The notes under the pieces were generated by a model, which saw only the letters and a program-made list of their open reading frames with translations, searched no databases and was not told the DNA's origin. A program made the translations under genes and the position numbers. A stretch of DNA of 64,000 nt from Spirulina subsalsa PCC 9445. Its GTDB lineage: Bacteria > Cyanobacteriota > Cyanobacteriia > Cyanobacteriales > Spirulinaceae. Positions 25,810-34,264 of this stretch are shown piece after piece. The stretch is taken from positions 922,530 to 986,529 of the forward strand of contig NZ_JH980292.1 in assembly GCF_000314005.1 (NCBI RefSeq), written 5' to 3'. Position 1 is the stretch's first letter. Each line of letters begins with the position of its first letter.

Positions 25810-26636
25810 TGGTTCAACGGACGATTCGAGAGGCTTTCTCCTGTGGGGGGGTGGGTCTGCATAGTGGTCAAATGATTAGGGTGCGGGTCTGTCCTGCCCA
25901 GCAGGGGGGGCGGTATTTTGTGCGGGTGGATCTGCCGGAGATGCCTGTGATTCGGGCGCAGGTGGGGGCGGTCTGTCAAACGAGTTTATCGACGGAGTTG
26001 GGTCAGGGGGGCGCAAAGGTGCGGACGGTGGAGCATCTGCTGGCGGCTTTGGCGGGTTGTGGGGTGGATCAGGCGCGGATTGAGATGGATGGGGGGGAGG
26101 TGCCGTTGTTGGATGGGTCGGCCGAGGAGTGGGTGAGGGCGATCGCACAAGTGGGATTACAGGAGTTACCGGAGGCGGAATCCCCCACCCCCCTGGTGGT
26201 TGAGCGACCGATTACGGTACAAGAAGGGGAGGCCTTTGTGACGGCACTCCCGGCCCCCCGTTTGCGCTTAACCTATGGGATTGATTTCCCTTACTCGGCT
26301 ATTGGCAATCAGTGGTATAGCTGGAGTCCAGAAGGAGAACGGTTTGAGGAGGCGATCGCACCAGCCCGAACCTTTGGCTTTGCCGATCAGGTGGAACAGT
26401 TGCGCCAAGCGGGCTTGATTAAAGGGGGGAGTTTAGAAAATGCCCTGGTTTGTGACGAAACAGGCTGGTTAAATCCCCCCTTACGATTTGCAAATGAACC
26501 CGCACGTCATAAACTTTTAGATTTAGTGGGAGACTTAAGTTTATTGGGCTTATTTCCCCAAGCTCATATTCTGGCTTATAAGGCAAGTCATAAACTCCAT
26601 ATTCAACTGGCTAAAGCCCTCCTCGCCGGGGGCTAA
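25809..26636 (+). CDS. lpxC: UDP-3-O-acyl-N-acetylglucosamine deacetylase LpxC
   Basis: The 275-residue zinc deacetylase catalyses the committed step of lipid A synthesis. Visible motifs are GGVGLHSGQ (11-19), the zinc ligand His76 in [23 protein letters not shown], and [15 protein letters not shown] with the other zinc ligands His and Asp. The catalytic histidine is in SHKLHIQ near the end. Length is slightly short but normal for cyanobacteria. The ATG shares one base with the TAA of the Omp85 gene (TAATG), indicating translational coupling. fabZ follows after 32 bases. Confidence 0.95.
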   Translation: MVQRTIREAFSCGGVGLHSGQMIRVRVCPAQQGGRYFVRVDLPEMPVIRAQVGAVCQTSLSTELGQGGAKVRTVEHLLAALAGCGVDQARIEMDGGEVPLLDGSAEEWVRAIAQVGLQELPEAESPTPLVVERPITVQEGEAFVTALPAPRLRLTYGIDFPYSAIGNQWYSWSPEGERFEEAIAPARTFGFADQVEQLRQAGLIKGGSLENALVCDETGWLNPPLRFANEPARHKLLDLVGDLSLLGLFPQAHILAYKASHKLHIQLAKALLAGG

Positions 26637-26668
26637 AAGCCTTACTGCTTACCTATTCACAATTACCC

Positions 26669-27181
26669 ATGACCATCCTAACCACCGAAGAAAAGAAAAC
26701 GGCCCCCATTCCCCCCGTGGAAACCGCCCCGGTTGAAGATCCAATCCCTACCACCATCGAAGTGGAAGAAATTCGCCAACTCCTGCCCCATCGTTATCCC
26801 TTCGCCTTGGTGGATCGCATTATTGAGTATATCCCCGGTAAACAAGCCATCGGGATTAAGAACGTTAGTATTAATGAACCTCACTTTCAAGGTCACTTCC
26901 CTGATCGTCCCATTATGCCCGGTGTGTTGATTGTGGAAGCAATGGCTCAGGTGGGGGGCGTAGTATTAACCCAACTGCCCAGTCATCCGGGGGGCTTATT
27001 TGTTTTTGCGGGGATGGATAAAGTCCGTTTTCGCCGTCCGGTGGTTCCCGGTGATCAATTAGTGATGACTGTGGAACTCTTGCGCGTCCGAGGGGGTCGT
27101 TTTGGGAAAATGTACGGTCGGGCTGAAGTAGAAGGTCAGCTTTGTGCGGAAGCCGAGATGATGTTCTCCTTGATTGATTAA
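26669..27181 (+). CDS. fabZ: 3-hydroxyacyl-ACP dehydratase FabZ
   Basis: The 170-residue hot-dog-fold enzyme dehydrates 3-hydroxyacyl-ACP in fatty acid elongation and competes with LpxA for the same acyl-ACP pool. The catalytic His is in [10 protein letters not shown] and the Glu in [26 protein letters not shown] opens the fold. The first 30 residues form a variable Pro/Glu-rich leader, making the protein longer than the typical 145-150 residues. It lies between lpxC and lpxA, the standard arrangement. Reverse-strand frames over this gene are shadows. Confidence 0.95.
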   Translation: MTILTTEEKKTAPIPPVETAPVEDPIPTTIEVEEIRQLLPHRYPFALVDRIIEYIPGKQAIGIKNVSINEPHFQGHFPDRPIMPGVLIVEAMAQVGGVVLTQLPSHPGGLFVFAGMDKVRFRRPVVPGDQLVMTVELLRVRGGRFGKMYGRAEVEGQLCAEAEMMFSLID

Positions 27182-27497
27182 TGCCTTGATGAATGACCGA
27201 GGGGCGCAAGAATTCCTCAGTGTTCAGGTCAACCTCAAAAACCCGGTTTCTCAACCTCGTTTGACCCAAAAACCAAGATTTTTCCCAGAAACCGGGGCGT
27301 TGACCGCTCACTTGATACCAGTGGCAAGCATTGCGCCCCTACGGGATGGGGTTAAGGAAAATCCTTGGCGAGAAAATTTTCTCCCTTTCCCGCTTTTCTG
27401 ACCCCGCTTATGTCAAGATGTCTTCATAATTTGTATAGTTTGTTATTTCTCCTTAATCCTTAATCATTGGTGACGTGAGATTGCCGGAGTTGTCCCG
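27182..27497. other. 316-base fabZ-lpxA spacer with short repeats; Shine-Dalgarno for lpxA TTG start
   Basis: It contains AACCCGGTTTCTC and CCCAGAAACCGGGGC as inverted partners, and CAAGCATTGCGCCCCTAC (about 27328-27345), which matches palindromic repeats at 2425 and 29510. No gene is seen. GGAG at 27486-27489 is eight bases before TTG 27498 and supports that codon as the lpxA start. A separate promoter for lpxA-lpxB is possible in this unusually long spacer. Confidence 0.55.
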
Positions 27498-28319
27498 TTG
27501 AAAACACTAATTCATCCCACTGCTGTTATTCATCCCCAAGCAGAACTGCATCCTACCGTTCGAGTTGGTCCCTATGCCGTGATTGGGGAACAGGTGACGA
27601 TTGGCGCACATACCCACATCGGCGCTCATGTGGTGATTGAAGGCCCCACCGACATCGGCGTAGATAATCGGATTTTTCCGGGAGCCGCCATCGGATTGGA
27701 ACCCCAAGACTTAAAGTATAAGGGAGCCGCCAGTCGCGTGCGGATTGGCGACGGCAACCAAATCCGGGAATATGTCACGATTAATCGAGCCACCGAGGAG
27801 GGAGAAGAAACCCTCCTGGGCAATAATAATTTACTGATGGCCTATGTTCATGTTGCCCATAACTGTGTGTTGGGGGACAATATCGTGATTGCCAATGGGG
27901 TAGCCTTGGCGGGTCATGTGGAAATAGAGTCTCGTGTTGTGGTGGGGGGGGTGTTAGGCATCCATCAATTTGTGCATATTGGCCGATTGGCGATGTTGGG
28001 GGGGATGAGTCGAGTAGACCGGGATGTACCGCCCTATATGCTGATTGAGGGGAATCCTTCACGGGTGCGATCGCTTAATTTAATTGGTTTGAAACGAGCG
28101 GGCATGAACAAAGATGAGATTGCCCTACTCAAGAAAGCCTTCCGGGTGCTGTATCGTTCCTCCTTACCCTTGAGCGAAGCCCTTGAGCAACTAGATTTAC
28201 TAGGGGATGACGAACATCTCCAACATTTACGGCGTTTTCTCCACCTCTCCACAGGTGCCAAGCGTCGAGGCCCCATTCCGGGGCGGTCTAAAGGTCGGCA
28301 CTCTGTGGAGAGTGAATAG
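27498..28319 (+). CDS. lpxA: UDP-N-acetylglucosamine acyltransferase LpxA
   Basis: The 273-residue left-handed beta-helix enzyme transfers a 3-hydroxyacyl chain to UDP-GlcNAc, the first step of lipid A synthesis. Hexapeptide repeats run from 'LIHPTAVIHPQAELHPTVRVG' onward. The catalytic histidine is in AYVHVAHNC and the C-terminal helical domain begins 'NLIGLKRAGMNKDEI'. The start is TTG, supported by GGAG eight bases upstream and by the family's usual N-terminus directly before LIHPTAV. The tail of about 15 residues (GAKRRGPIPGRSKG) is basic and longer than usual. lpxB starts six bases after its stop. Confidence 0.94.
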   Translation: MKTLIHPTAVIHPQAELHPTVRVGPYAVIGEQVTIGAHTHIGAHVVIEGPTDIGVDNRIFPGAAIGLEPQDLKYKGAASRVRIGDGNQIREYVTINRATEEGEETLLGNNNLLMAYVHVAHNCVLGDNIVIANGVALAGHVEIESRVVVGGVLGIHQFVHIGRLAMLGGMSRVDRDVPPYMLIEGNPSRVRSLNLIGLKRAGMNKDEIALLKKAFRVLYRSSLPLSEALEQLDLLGDDEHLQHLRRFLHLSTGAKRRGPIPGRSKGRHSVESE

Positions 28320-28325
28320 GAAAAA

Positions 28326-29483
28326 ATGCGTATTTTTATTAGTACCGGGGAAGTCTCAGGGGACTTACAGGGGGCTTTATTAGTGGAAGCCCTGCATCAA
28401 GAAGCCCAGCGTCGCGGTTTGGATTTAGAAATTGTGGCCTTGGGAGGCGATCGCATGGCCGAAGCCGGAGCCCAGATTATCGCCAATACGGCTCAAATTG
28501 GGTCCATTGGGTTATTCGAGTCCATCCCCTTCGTTTTACCCACCTTACAGGCGCAAAAACGAGCCAGACAGGTCTTCCGAGAACAGCCCCCGGATGTGTT
28601 GGTTTTGATTGATTACCATGACCCTAACATTGCCCTTGCCCGTGTTGCCCGGAAACAACTGCCCCATCTACCGATTTTTTACTACATCGCCCCACAAAGT
28701 TGGGTCTGGGCGCCGACTCTCCGTTCTACCCAAGAAATTGTCACCTTAACGGATCGGATTTTGGCCATCTTTCCCCAAGAGGCCACCTTTTTCACAGAAC
28801 AGGGGGCGAAGGTCCAATGGGTCGGACATCCCATTGTAGACCGGATGCAGCAAGCCCCCAGTCGAGAAGAAGCCCGCCAACGCTTTGGTTTTGAGCCAGA
28901 GCAAAAAGTGGTAACGCTCCTCCCAGCCTCCCGTTGGCAAGAAATCAAGTTTTTGCTCCCCCCCATGTTGGAGGCCGCCCAACAACTTCAGGAGAAGATC
29001 CCGAATCTGCAATTTTTACTTCCCCTTTCGTTGAATATTTATGAGGGCAAAATCGGCGAAATTTTGGCGAAATATGACCTAAATTTGAAAGTTTTGCAGA
29101 ATGAGACGTTAGAGGCGATCGCCGCCTCCGATCTCGCCATTACTAAATCCGGTACCGTGAACTTAGAGATTGCCCTGCTCCAAGTTCCCCAAGTGGTGAT
29201 TTATCGCCTGCATTGGTTTACGATGTGGTTGGCGCGAACCTTTTTCCGCTTTTCTATTCCCTTCATGTCCCCCATTAATTTGGTATTAATGCGGGAAATT
29301 GTGCCGGAATTACTGCAAGAAAAAGCCACCCCAGAGCGAATTGTTGAAGAGTCGTTAGATTTTTTACTCAACGACCAACGACGGGCTAAAGTGGTGCAAG
29401 ACTATCAAGAAATGACCGCCGCCCTGGGAGACGTGGGGGCTTGTGAGCGGGCGGCTGAGAATATTTTAGGGCTTGCGGAATAA
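28326..29483 (+). CDS. lpxB: Lipid A disaccharide synthase LpxB
   Basis: The 385-residue GT19 glycosyltransferase joins UDP-diacylglucosamine and lipid X. 'MRIFISTGEVSGDLQGALLVEAL' at the start and 'YIAPQSWVWAP', 'VGHPIVDRM', 'LLPASRWQEI' and 'SGTVNLEIALLQVPQVVIYR' are family blocks. AGGAAAAA precedes the ATG, and the gene closes the lpxC-fabZ-lpxA-lpxB operon. The last four codons and the TAA stop (GGGCTTGCGGAATAA) coincide with the left end of a MITE-like repeat, so the present C-terminus may have been set by an insertion. Confidence 0.95.
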   Translation: MRIFISTGEVSGDLQGALLVEALHQEAQRRGLDLEIVALGGDRMAEAGAQIIANTAQIGSIGLFESIPFVLPTLQAQKRARQVFREQPPDVLVLIDYHDPNIALARVARKQLPHLPIFYYIAPQSWVWAPTLRSTQEIVTLTDRILAIFPQEATFFTEQGAKVQWVGHPIVDRMQQAPSREEARQRFGFEPEQKVVTLLPASRWQEIKFLLPPMLEAAQQLQEKIPNLQFLLPLSLNIYEGKIGEILAKYDLNLKVLQNETLEAIAASDLAITKSGTVNLEIALLQVPQVVIYRLHWFTMWLARTFFRFSIPFMSPINLVLMREIVPELLQEKATPERIVEESLDFLLNDQRRAKVVQDYQEMTAALGDVGACERAAENILGLAE

Positions 29484-29644
29484 GTCCGAGAGTTGGGAGT
29501 CGGTGTAGGGGCGCAATGCTTGCGCCCTAGGGAGTCGGGAAAAGGCAATAGTCAAGAGTTTTGGCTATTCACTGGCCACTATTCCCCCGCTCCCCCTCCC
29601 CACCTCTCCCCGATACCCGATTACCGGATGTTTTCAAAAAGCCC
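29469..29644. mobile_element. MITE-like element, copy B (176 bp), diverged
   Basis: The left end GGGCTTGCGGAATAAGTCCGAGAG overlaps the end of lpxB. The interior has TGTAGGGGCGCAATGCTTGCGCCCTAG and purine/pyrimidine low-complexity tracts. The right end GATGTTTTCAAAAAGCCC is a diverged version of the family right end. No clean target duplication remains (ATTTTA left, TAAATG right). Confidence 0.6.
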
Positions 29645-29659
29645 TAAATGAACCAGAGA

Positions 29660-32600
29660 TTATCGGCAGATTAACCACTTGCCAAACTGGGCATATAAGG
29701 CTGGAATTACTAATAAGGTCAAAGCCGTAGAGGTGAATAATCCTCCTAATACCACGATGGCGAGGGGTTGTAGAACTTCATTTCCGGCCCCCTGTGCGAT
29801 CGCCAACGGTAACATTCCCAGAGCAGAAGTTAAAGCCGTCATCAGGATAGGATTTAACCGCTCTAGGGACCCTTGAGTAATAACCTCTTTTAACAGCATC
29901 CCTTGAGCAAACTTCTGGTTGTAGTTATCCACCAACAGCAAACCATTGCGGACAGCCACCCCAAACAGGGTAATAAACCCGATCAGAGAAGCAATGGAGA
30001 TTACCCCCCCCGTTAAGAGAATCGAGACAATACCACCCACCAAGGCCAGGGGAAGATTGAGCATAATCGCCACAGTCGCCGGGAGAGACTTAACCGAGAA
30101 GAACATCAAAATGGCAATCATAATCGCGGCCAGGAGGCTATACCAGACCAGATTATTGGTGGCCTTTTGCTCCGCTTCAAACTGTCCGCCATATTGGATA
30201 AAGTAGCCATTGGGTAACTGGACATTTTGGCGGATAGCAGCTTGAATGTCACTCACCACACTGCCTAAGTCTCTTTCCGCAACGTTGGCTGATACGACAA
30301 TTAAACGAGACACATTTTCCCGATTCACCACATTAGCCCCCATACCATATTCAACTCTAGCCACAGCACTGAGGGGAATAATTTGTCCGGTGGGGGTAGA
30401 GAGGGGAATCGCCCCAATGGCATCTAAATTATTGCGTGAGGCGATCGGCAAACCGACGATAATATTAATCAGTTGTTGATTTTCCGGGACTTGGGACACC
30501 ACTTGACCATTGAGGGCGGTTGCCACGACTTCAGAAATGGCAGCCATAGTTAAACCATAACCAGCCGCCGCCGAGCGGTCATAATGAATTTGAACTTGGC
30601 GGATAGGTAATTGAGGTTCTAATTGTAAGTCTACGACTCCCGCAATGGGTTTGATGGCATCGCGGACTTGTTCCCCGACTTGACGCAACTGGACTAAATC
30701 GGGGCCAAAAATTTTGACAGCGATCGCACTTCTGACCCCCGATAAAACTTCATCCATGCGGTGAGAAATAAAACCGCCAATATTGGGAGCAACCCCCGGC
30801 AATTGCAGAAACTTCTCCCGCAGTTGCTGAACAGCAGCCTCTCGGTCTTCCAGGGCAACATCACTCAACTCTACATCCACATGAGCCATGTTCACCCCCG
30901 CCCCATCAGCATCCCCCGGAGCGCGTCCAGCGCGGACTTGTACCCATTCATAAAGGGGATTATCTTGTAGGGATTGAGCCAGAGCCATTCCCGCCCGATT
31001 GGTCATCTCCAAAGAGACACCAGGGAATAAAACCATAGAGTTGACCATGGATTTTTCCTGAAATTCCGGCAGGAAAACCCGTCCCAAGGAAGGCACAACG
31101 GCTAGAGTAGCCACTAAGGAGGCTAAGGCTAATCCTAAAATCAGTTGGGGAGTCCTCAGAGACAAATTGAGCAGAGGGCGATACCAACTTTCGGCCAAGC
31201 GTGAAATAAAAGTGCCTTCCTGGGGGAGTCTATGATGAGCCAATAAAATGGCACAGAGGGCGGGAGAAAGGGTCATGGCGACCAAAGTAGAGGCCGCAAT
31301 GGAGAGCAAATAAGCCCAACCCATGGGGGCGAAAATTCGCCCTTCTACCCCCGTTAAACTAAAAATGGGGGCAAAGACGACGATGATAATAACCGTGGAA
31401 AAAATGACGGCTAAACGGACCTGAACCGAAGTGTCATAAACCACTTGAAAGGGGGGTTTTGGGGTTTCTTGGGTTTGATTCCGCCGTAAACCACGATAGC
31501 AGTTTTCCATATCCACAATGGCATCATCGACCACGGAGCCGATCGCCACCACTAGGCCGCCCAGGGTCATAGTATTGATCCCTAACCCCACAGCTTTCAT
31601 CAACATTAAGCCAATCAGCAGAGACAAAGGAATAGCACTCAGGGTAATGATGGCCGTGCGCCAATTCATTAAAAAGAGCAACATAATCACCGAAACGATG
31701 ATGATTCCTTGAATCAGGGAGCCGCTAACGTTGCCAATGGCAGAATCAATGAAGTTTGACTGACGGAAAGTGCGTTGAACTTCCACATCAGGGGGAAAGG
31801 TAGACTGTAGGGAGTTCATCACCGCTTCCACGGCTTGGGTGACGGTGGGGGTGTCTATATAGGGTTGTTTGTTAATCATCAACACCACCGCCGCCTGTCC
31901 GTTAAAGCTGGCATCTCCCCGTTTAAGTGCCGCTCCCGTTTTGACTTCAGCCACATCTTGCAGCAAAATCGGTTCACCGTATTGAACTTTCACCACCGAC
32001 TGCTGCAAGTCTTCTAGGGTGTTAACCTGTCCGATGCCTCGGATGAGTAACTCTTGACCTCCACCTACGAGAAAACCCCCTGGGGCGTTGGAATTGGCTT
32101 CCCTTGCCGCTTCAGTTACTTCAGTAAGGGAGACTTGACGCGATCGCAACAGTTGCGGATCGACCAAAATCTGTTCTTCCCGTTCATCCCCCCCATAAAT
32201 AGTCACCTGAGACACACCAGGAACCGAGAGAATCTGATTTCTGAGGGTAACATCCACCAAACGGCGTAAATCCATCAGAGACGTTTCTCCCTGACCATTC
32301 ACCGTAAAGGCATATTGCAGAATCGTTCCCAAAGGAGAGACTAAGGGGGAAATTTCCGGCGGATGAATCCCTTGGGGAAGTTGACTCATCACCTGTTGCA
32401 GTCGTTCCGTTACAGCCTGCCGCGCTTGGTAAATATCAGCCTCCTGGTCAAAGACAACATGAACCATAGAGAGTCCCACCTTGGAGGAAGAACGCACCAG
32501 GGTAACACTGGGTAAGCCATTAACCGCACTTTCAATAGGAACCGTAATCTGAGCCTCTACTTCCTCGGGAGCCAAACCAACCGCCTCAGTTTGGATATCT

Positions 32601-32752
32601 ACTTGAGGGGGAGCAAAGGGAGGGAAAACATCCAAGGGCATTTGCGTGATGCTCAAAAAGCCCCAGATGGTTATGACTATCGCCCCGATAACGATTAACC
32701 ATCGTTGAGCAATGGAATTTTTTAGGGTCTGATTAAGGATGGTGTTAAACAT
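29660..32752 (-). CDS. RND efflux permease, heavy-metal type (CusA/CzcA-like)
   Basis: The 1030-residue permease has twelve transmembrane segments and two large periplasmic loops. 'QMPLDVFPPFAPPQVDIQTE' follows the first helix. The proton-relay region in TM4 reads 'GLVVAIGSVVDDAIVDMENC', the layout of the CusA/CzcA branch. 'GLPSVTLVRSSSKVGLSMV' also fits it. The pump would export metal ions, or another toxic compound, from periplasm and cytosol using the proton gradient. The adaptor gene lies 20 bases upstream in the same operon. No TolC gene is present, so the outer-membrane channel is shared or elsewhere. The divergent rppA-rppB genes probably control it. Confidence 0.9.
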   Translation of the reverse strand: MFNTILNQTLKNSIAQRWLIVIGAIVITIWGFLSITQMPLDVFPPFAPPQVDIQTEAVGLAPEEVEAQITVPIESAVNGLPSVTLVRSSSKVGLSMVHVVFDQEADIYQARQAVTERLQQVMSQLPQGIHPPEISPLVSPLGTILQYAFTVNGQGETSLMDLRRLVDVTLRNQILSVPGVSQVTIYGGDEREEQILVDPQLLRSRQVSLTEVTEAAREANSNAPGGFLVGGGQELLIRGIGQVNTLEDLQQSVVKVQYGEPILLQDVAEVKTGAALKRGDASFNGQAAVVLMINKQPYIDTPTVTQAVEAVMNSLQSTFPPDVEVQRTFRQSNFIDSAIGNVSGSLIQGIIIVSVIMLLFLMNWRTAIITLSAIPLSLLIGLMLMKAVGLGINTMTLGGLVVAIGSVVDDAIVDMENCYRGLRRNQTQETPKPPFQVVYDTSVQVRLAVIFSTVIIIVVFAPIFSLTGVEGRIFAPMGWAYLLSIAASTLVAMTLSPALCAILLAHHRLPQEGTFISRLAESWYRPLLNLSLRTPQLILGLALASLVATLAVVPSLGRVFLPEFQEKSMVNSMVLFPGVSLEMTNRAGMALAQSLQDNPLYEWVQVRAGRAPGDADGAGVNMAHVDVELSDVALEDREAAVQQLREKFLQLPGVAPNIGGFISHRMDEVLSGVRSAIAVKIFGPDLVQLRQVGEQVRDAIKPIAGVVDLQLEPQLPIRQVQIHYDRSAAAGYGLTMAAISEVVATALNGQVVSQVPENQQLINIIVGLPIASRNNLDAIGAIPLSTPTGQIIPLSAVARVEYGMGANVVNRENVSRLIVVSANVAERDLGSVVSDIQAAIRQNVQLPNGYFIQYGGQFEAEQKATNNLVWYSLLAAIMIAILMFFSVKSLPATVAIMLNLPLALVGGIVSILLTGGVISIASLIGFITLFGVAVRNGLLLVDNYNQKFAQGMLLKEVITQGSLERLNPILMTALTSALGMLPLAIAQGAGNEVLQPLAIVVLGGLFTSTALTLLVIPALYAQFGKWLICR

Positions 32753-32772
32753 CGACTAACAATAATCCTCCC

Positions 32773-33423
32773 TTATTTGTCGGAAAAGAGATTTTTGTTC
32801 CGACGACTCCCTGTCCAGAAGAAAATCCCACCGCAGAGGAGCAAAACTCCTCCCCCAACGGTAGCTAAAGTTCCCATCGGAAAGTTATTGCTTGTGGTTT
32901 CCGCCAGATTACCCTCAACATCCTGTTCCTGTGGGATACCTTGAGCTTCCGCTTGAGCATGAACTTCATCGGGGGGAGTGGTGGCGGTTTCTGGACTGGG
33001 TGCAGTTGCTGCTGTTTGGGTTTTGCGAGATTCAGCATAGAGGGACAAACTACCCTGGGTAACCAGTTGTTCCCCAACGGATAACCCTTCGGTTACTTCG
33101 ACCCATTCCCCTTCTGCTGTTCCGATTTGCACGGGAACTGGCTCATAAAAATTACCATACAAGACAAAGGCTAACTGTTTCCCATCGGCATCGACTAGGG
33201 CGGTCATGGGAACAAGAACGCGGTAACTCCCATCCGCCGCCGGAGCAATGGGGGTAACATTAATCCCTAGGAGGGAATCGGTTTCTGGCTTGACAGGAAC
33301 CCGATCAATGCCGCCTTCAGCCTGAAACTCATCCCCATGTCCTACATGGGCTAAGGTTAGGGTGGGTGTGCCGAAAATTAAGCTCAGAGCGAACATTGAG
33401 CCAATCATAGAAGTTGTGTTCAT
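32773..33423 (-). CDS. Minimal RND periplasmic adaptor-like protein
   Basis: The 216-residue protein has a signal peptide (about 1-25), a His-containing mature start (AHVGHGDEF), and a domain at about 60-135 that matches only the membrane-proximal part of CusB/CzcB adaptors ('VLVPMTALVDADGKQLAFVL', 'VEVTEGLSVGEQLVTQGSLSL'). The lipoyl, beta-barrel and hairpin parts are missing. A Pro/Glu-rich linker follows, then a transmembrane helix at about 184-204 and a basic tail (SRRNKN). It therefore could sit beside the pump but not reach an outer-membrane channel. The start is certain: AGGAGGT stands five bases before ATG 33423. It may act as a metal-delivery or modulator subunit; this is inference. 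Confidence 0.75.
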   Translation of the reverse strand: MNTTSMIGSMFALSLIFGTPTLTLAHVGHGDEFQAEGGIDRVPVKPETDSLLGINVTPIAPAADGSYRVLVPMTALVDADGKQLAFVLYGNFYEPVPVQIGTAEGEWVEVTEGLSVGEQLVTQGSLSLYAESRKTQTAATAPSPETATTPPDEVHAQAEAQGIPQEQDVEGNLAETTSNNFPMGTLATVGGGVLLLCGGIFFWTGSRRNKNLFSDK

Positions 33424-33485
33424 CAGACCTCCTCACAAAAAATGGGGTTTTATACCAAAGCCTCCCCAGTTTGCCAAAGAAAAGA

Positions 33486-33503
33486 TGAAATCCAGGTGAA
33501 ATC
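33486..33503. promoter_or_regulatory. 11-bp-spaced direct repeat, candidate RppA operator
   Basis: TGAAATC occurs at 33486-33492 and 33497-33503, with an 11-base period, in the 145-base space between the divergent adaptor gene and rppA. OmpR-family regulators bind direct repeats one helix turn apart, so this may be where RppA acts on both transcripts. No footprint evidence exists in the sequence itself. Confidence 0.4.
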
Positions 33504-33568
33504 TCCCCCTTTTTCCTTCGCGGTCTGTTAACCTCGATCGCAGTCGTCTCCCCCTGGCAATTCTCACA

Positions 33569-34264
33569 ATGCGAATCCTGTTAGTCGAAGATGAAGCGGA
33601 ATTAGGATTGGCCATTAAGCAAGTTCTGGTCAATGAGAAATATATTGTCGATTGGGTAGCCGATGGGATTCAGGCTTGGCATTGTTTAGACAGTCAATGG
33701 ACAGATTACACGGTGGCGATTATTGATTGGTTATTGCCTCGATTGTCGGGTTTGGAGTTATGCCAACGCATCCGCTCTCACCAGAACCCCCTACCGATTT
33801 TGATGTTAACGGCTCTGGGACAACCGGAAAATCGAATTACTGGACTTGATGCGGGGGCTGATGATTATTTAGTGAAGCCTTTTGTGATGGCGGAATTATT
33901 GGCTCGTTTACGCGCTCTCCAAAGGCGATCGCCCACCCTCCAACCCCAAACCCTGACTGTAGGCGCATTTATGCTAGATTACGCCAACAATACCATCTGT
34001 AATCGACTCACCCAACCCCCAAAAAACATTCCCTTAACGGTCAAGGAATTTCAGATTTTTGCTTATTTAATGCAAAATCCCGATCGCATTATTCCGGGGA
34101 GTAAAATCCGCTATCAACTGTGGGATTTAGAGGAGGAACCCATCAGTAATGTGGTGGCGGCGCAAATGCGCTTATTGCGGCGCAAATTAGCCAGTTATGA
34201 CTGCGGGTGTCCCATTGAAACCATCCGAGGTCAGGGTTATCGTTTTAATACCTCCCCGCGATGA
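33569..34264 (+). CDS. rppA: OmpR-family response regulator (RppA-like)
   Basis: The 231-residue regulator has a receiver domain (acidic pocket EDE at 7-9, phospho-acceptor Asp in AIIDWLLP, Lys in LVKPF) and a winged-helix DNA-binding domain (about 130-228; 'PLTVKEFQIFAYLMQNPDRI', 'IETIRGQGYRF'). It pairs with the downstream kinase, whose ATG overlaps its TGA by four bases, showing translational coupling. In Synechocystis the related RppA/RppB and NrsR/NrsS pairs respond to redox state or nickel. The position divergent from a metal-type RND pump supports a metal-response role. The assignment to RppA rather than another OmpR paralogue rests on context. Confidence 0.85.
   Translation: MRILLVEDEAELGLAIKQVLVNEKYIVDWVADGIQAWHCLDSQWTDYTVAIIDWLLPRLSGLELCQRIRSHQNPLPILMLTALGQPENRITGLDAGADDYLVKPFVMAELLARLRALQRRSPTLQPQTLTVGAFMLDYANNTICNRLTQPPKNIPLTVKEFQIFAYLMQNPDRIIPGSKIRYQLWDLEEEPISNVVAAQMRLLRRKLASYDCGCPIETIRGQGYRFNTSPR

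Noticed and set aside
26913-27311. 132-residue ORF antisense to fabZ and spacer
   Set aside because: Shadow of fabZ codon bias running into an intergenic repeat; no start signal or family.
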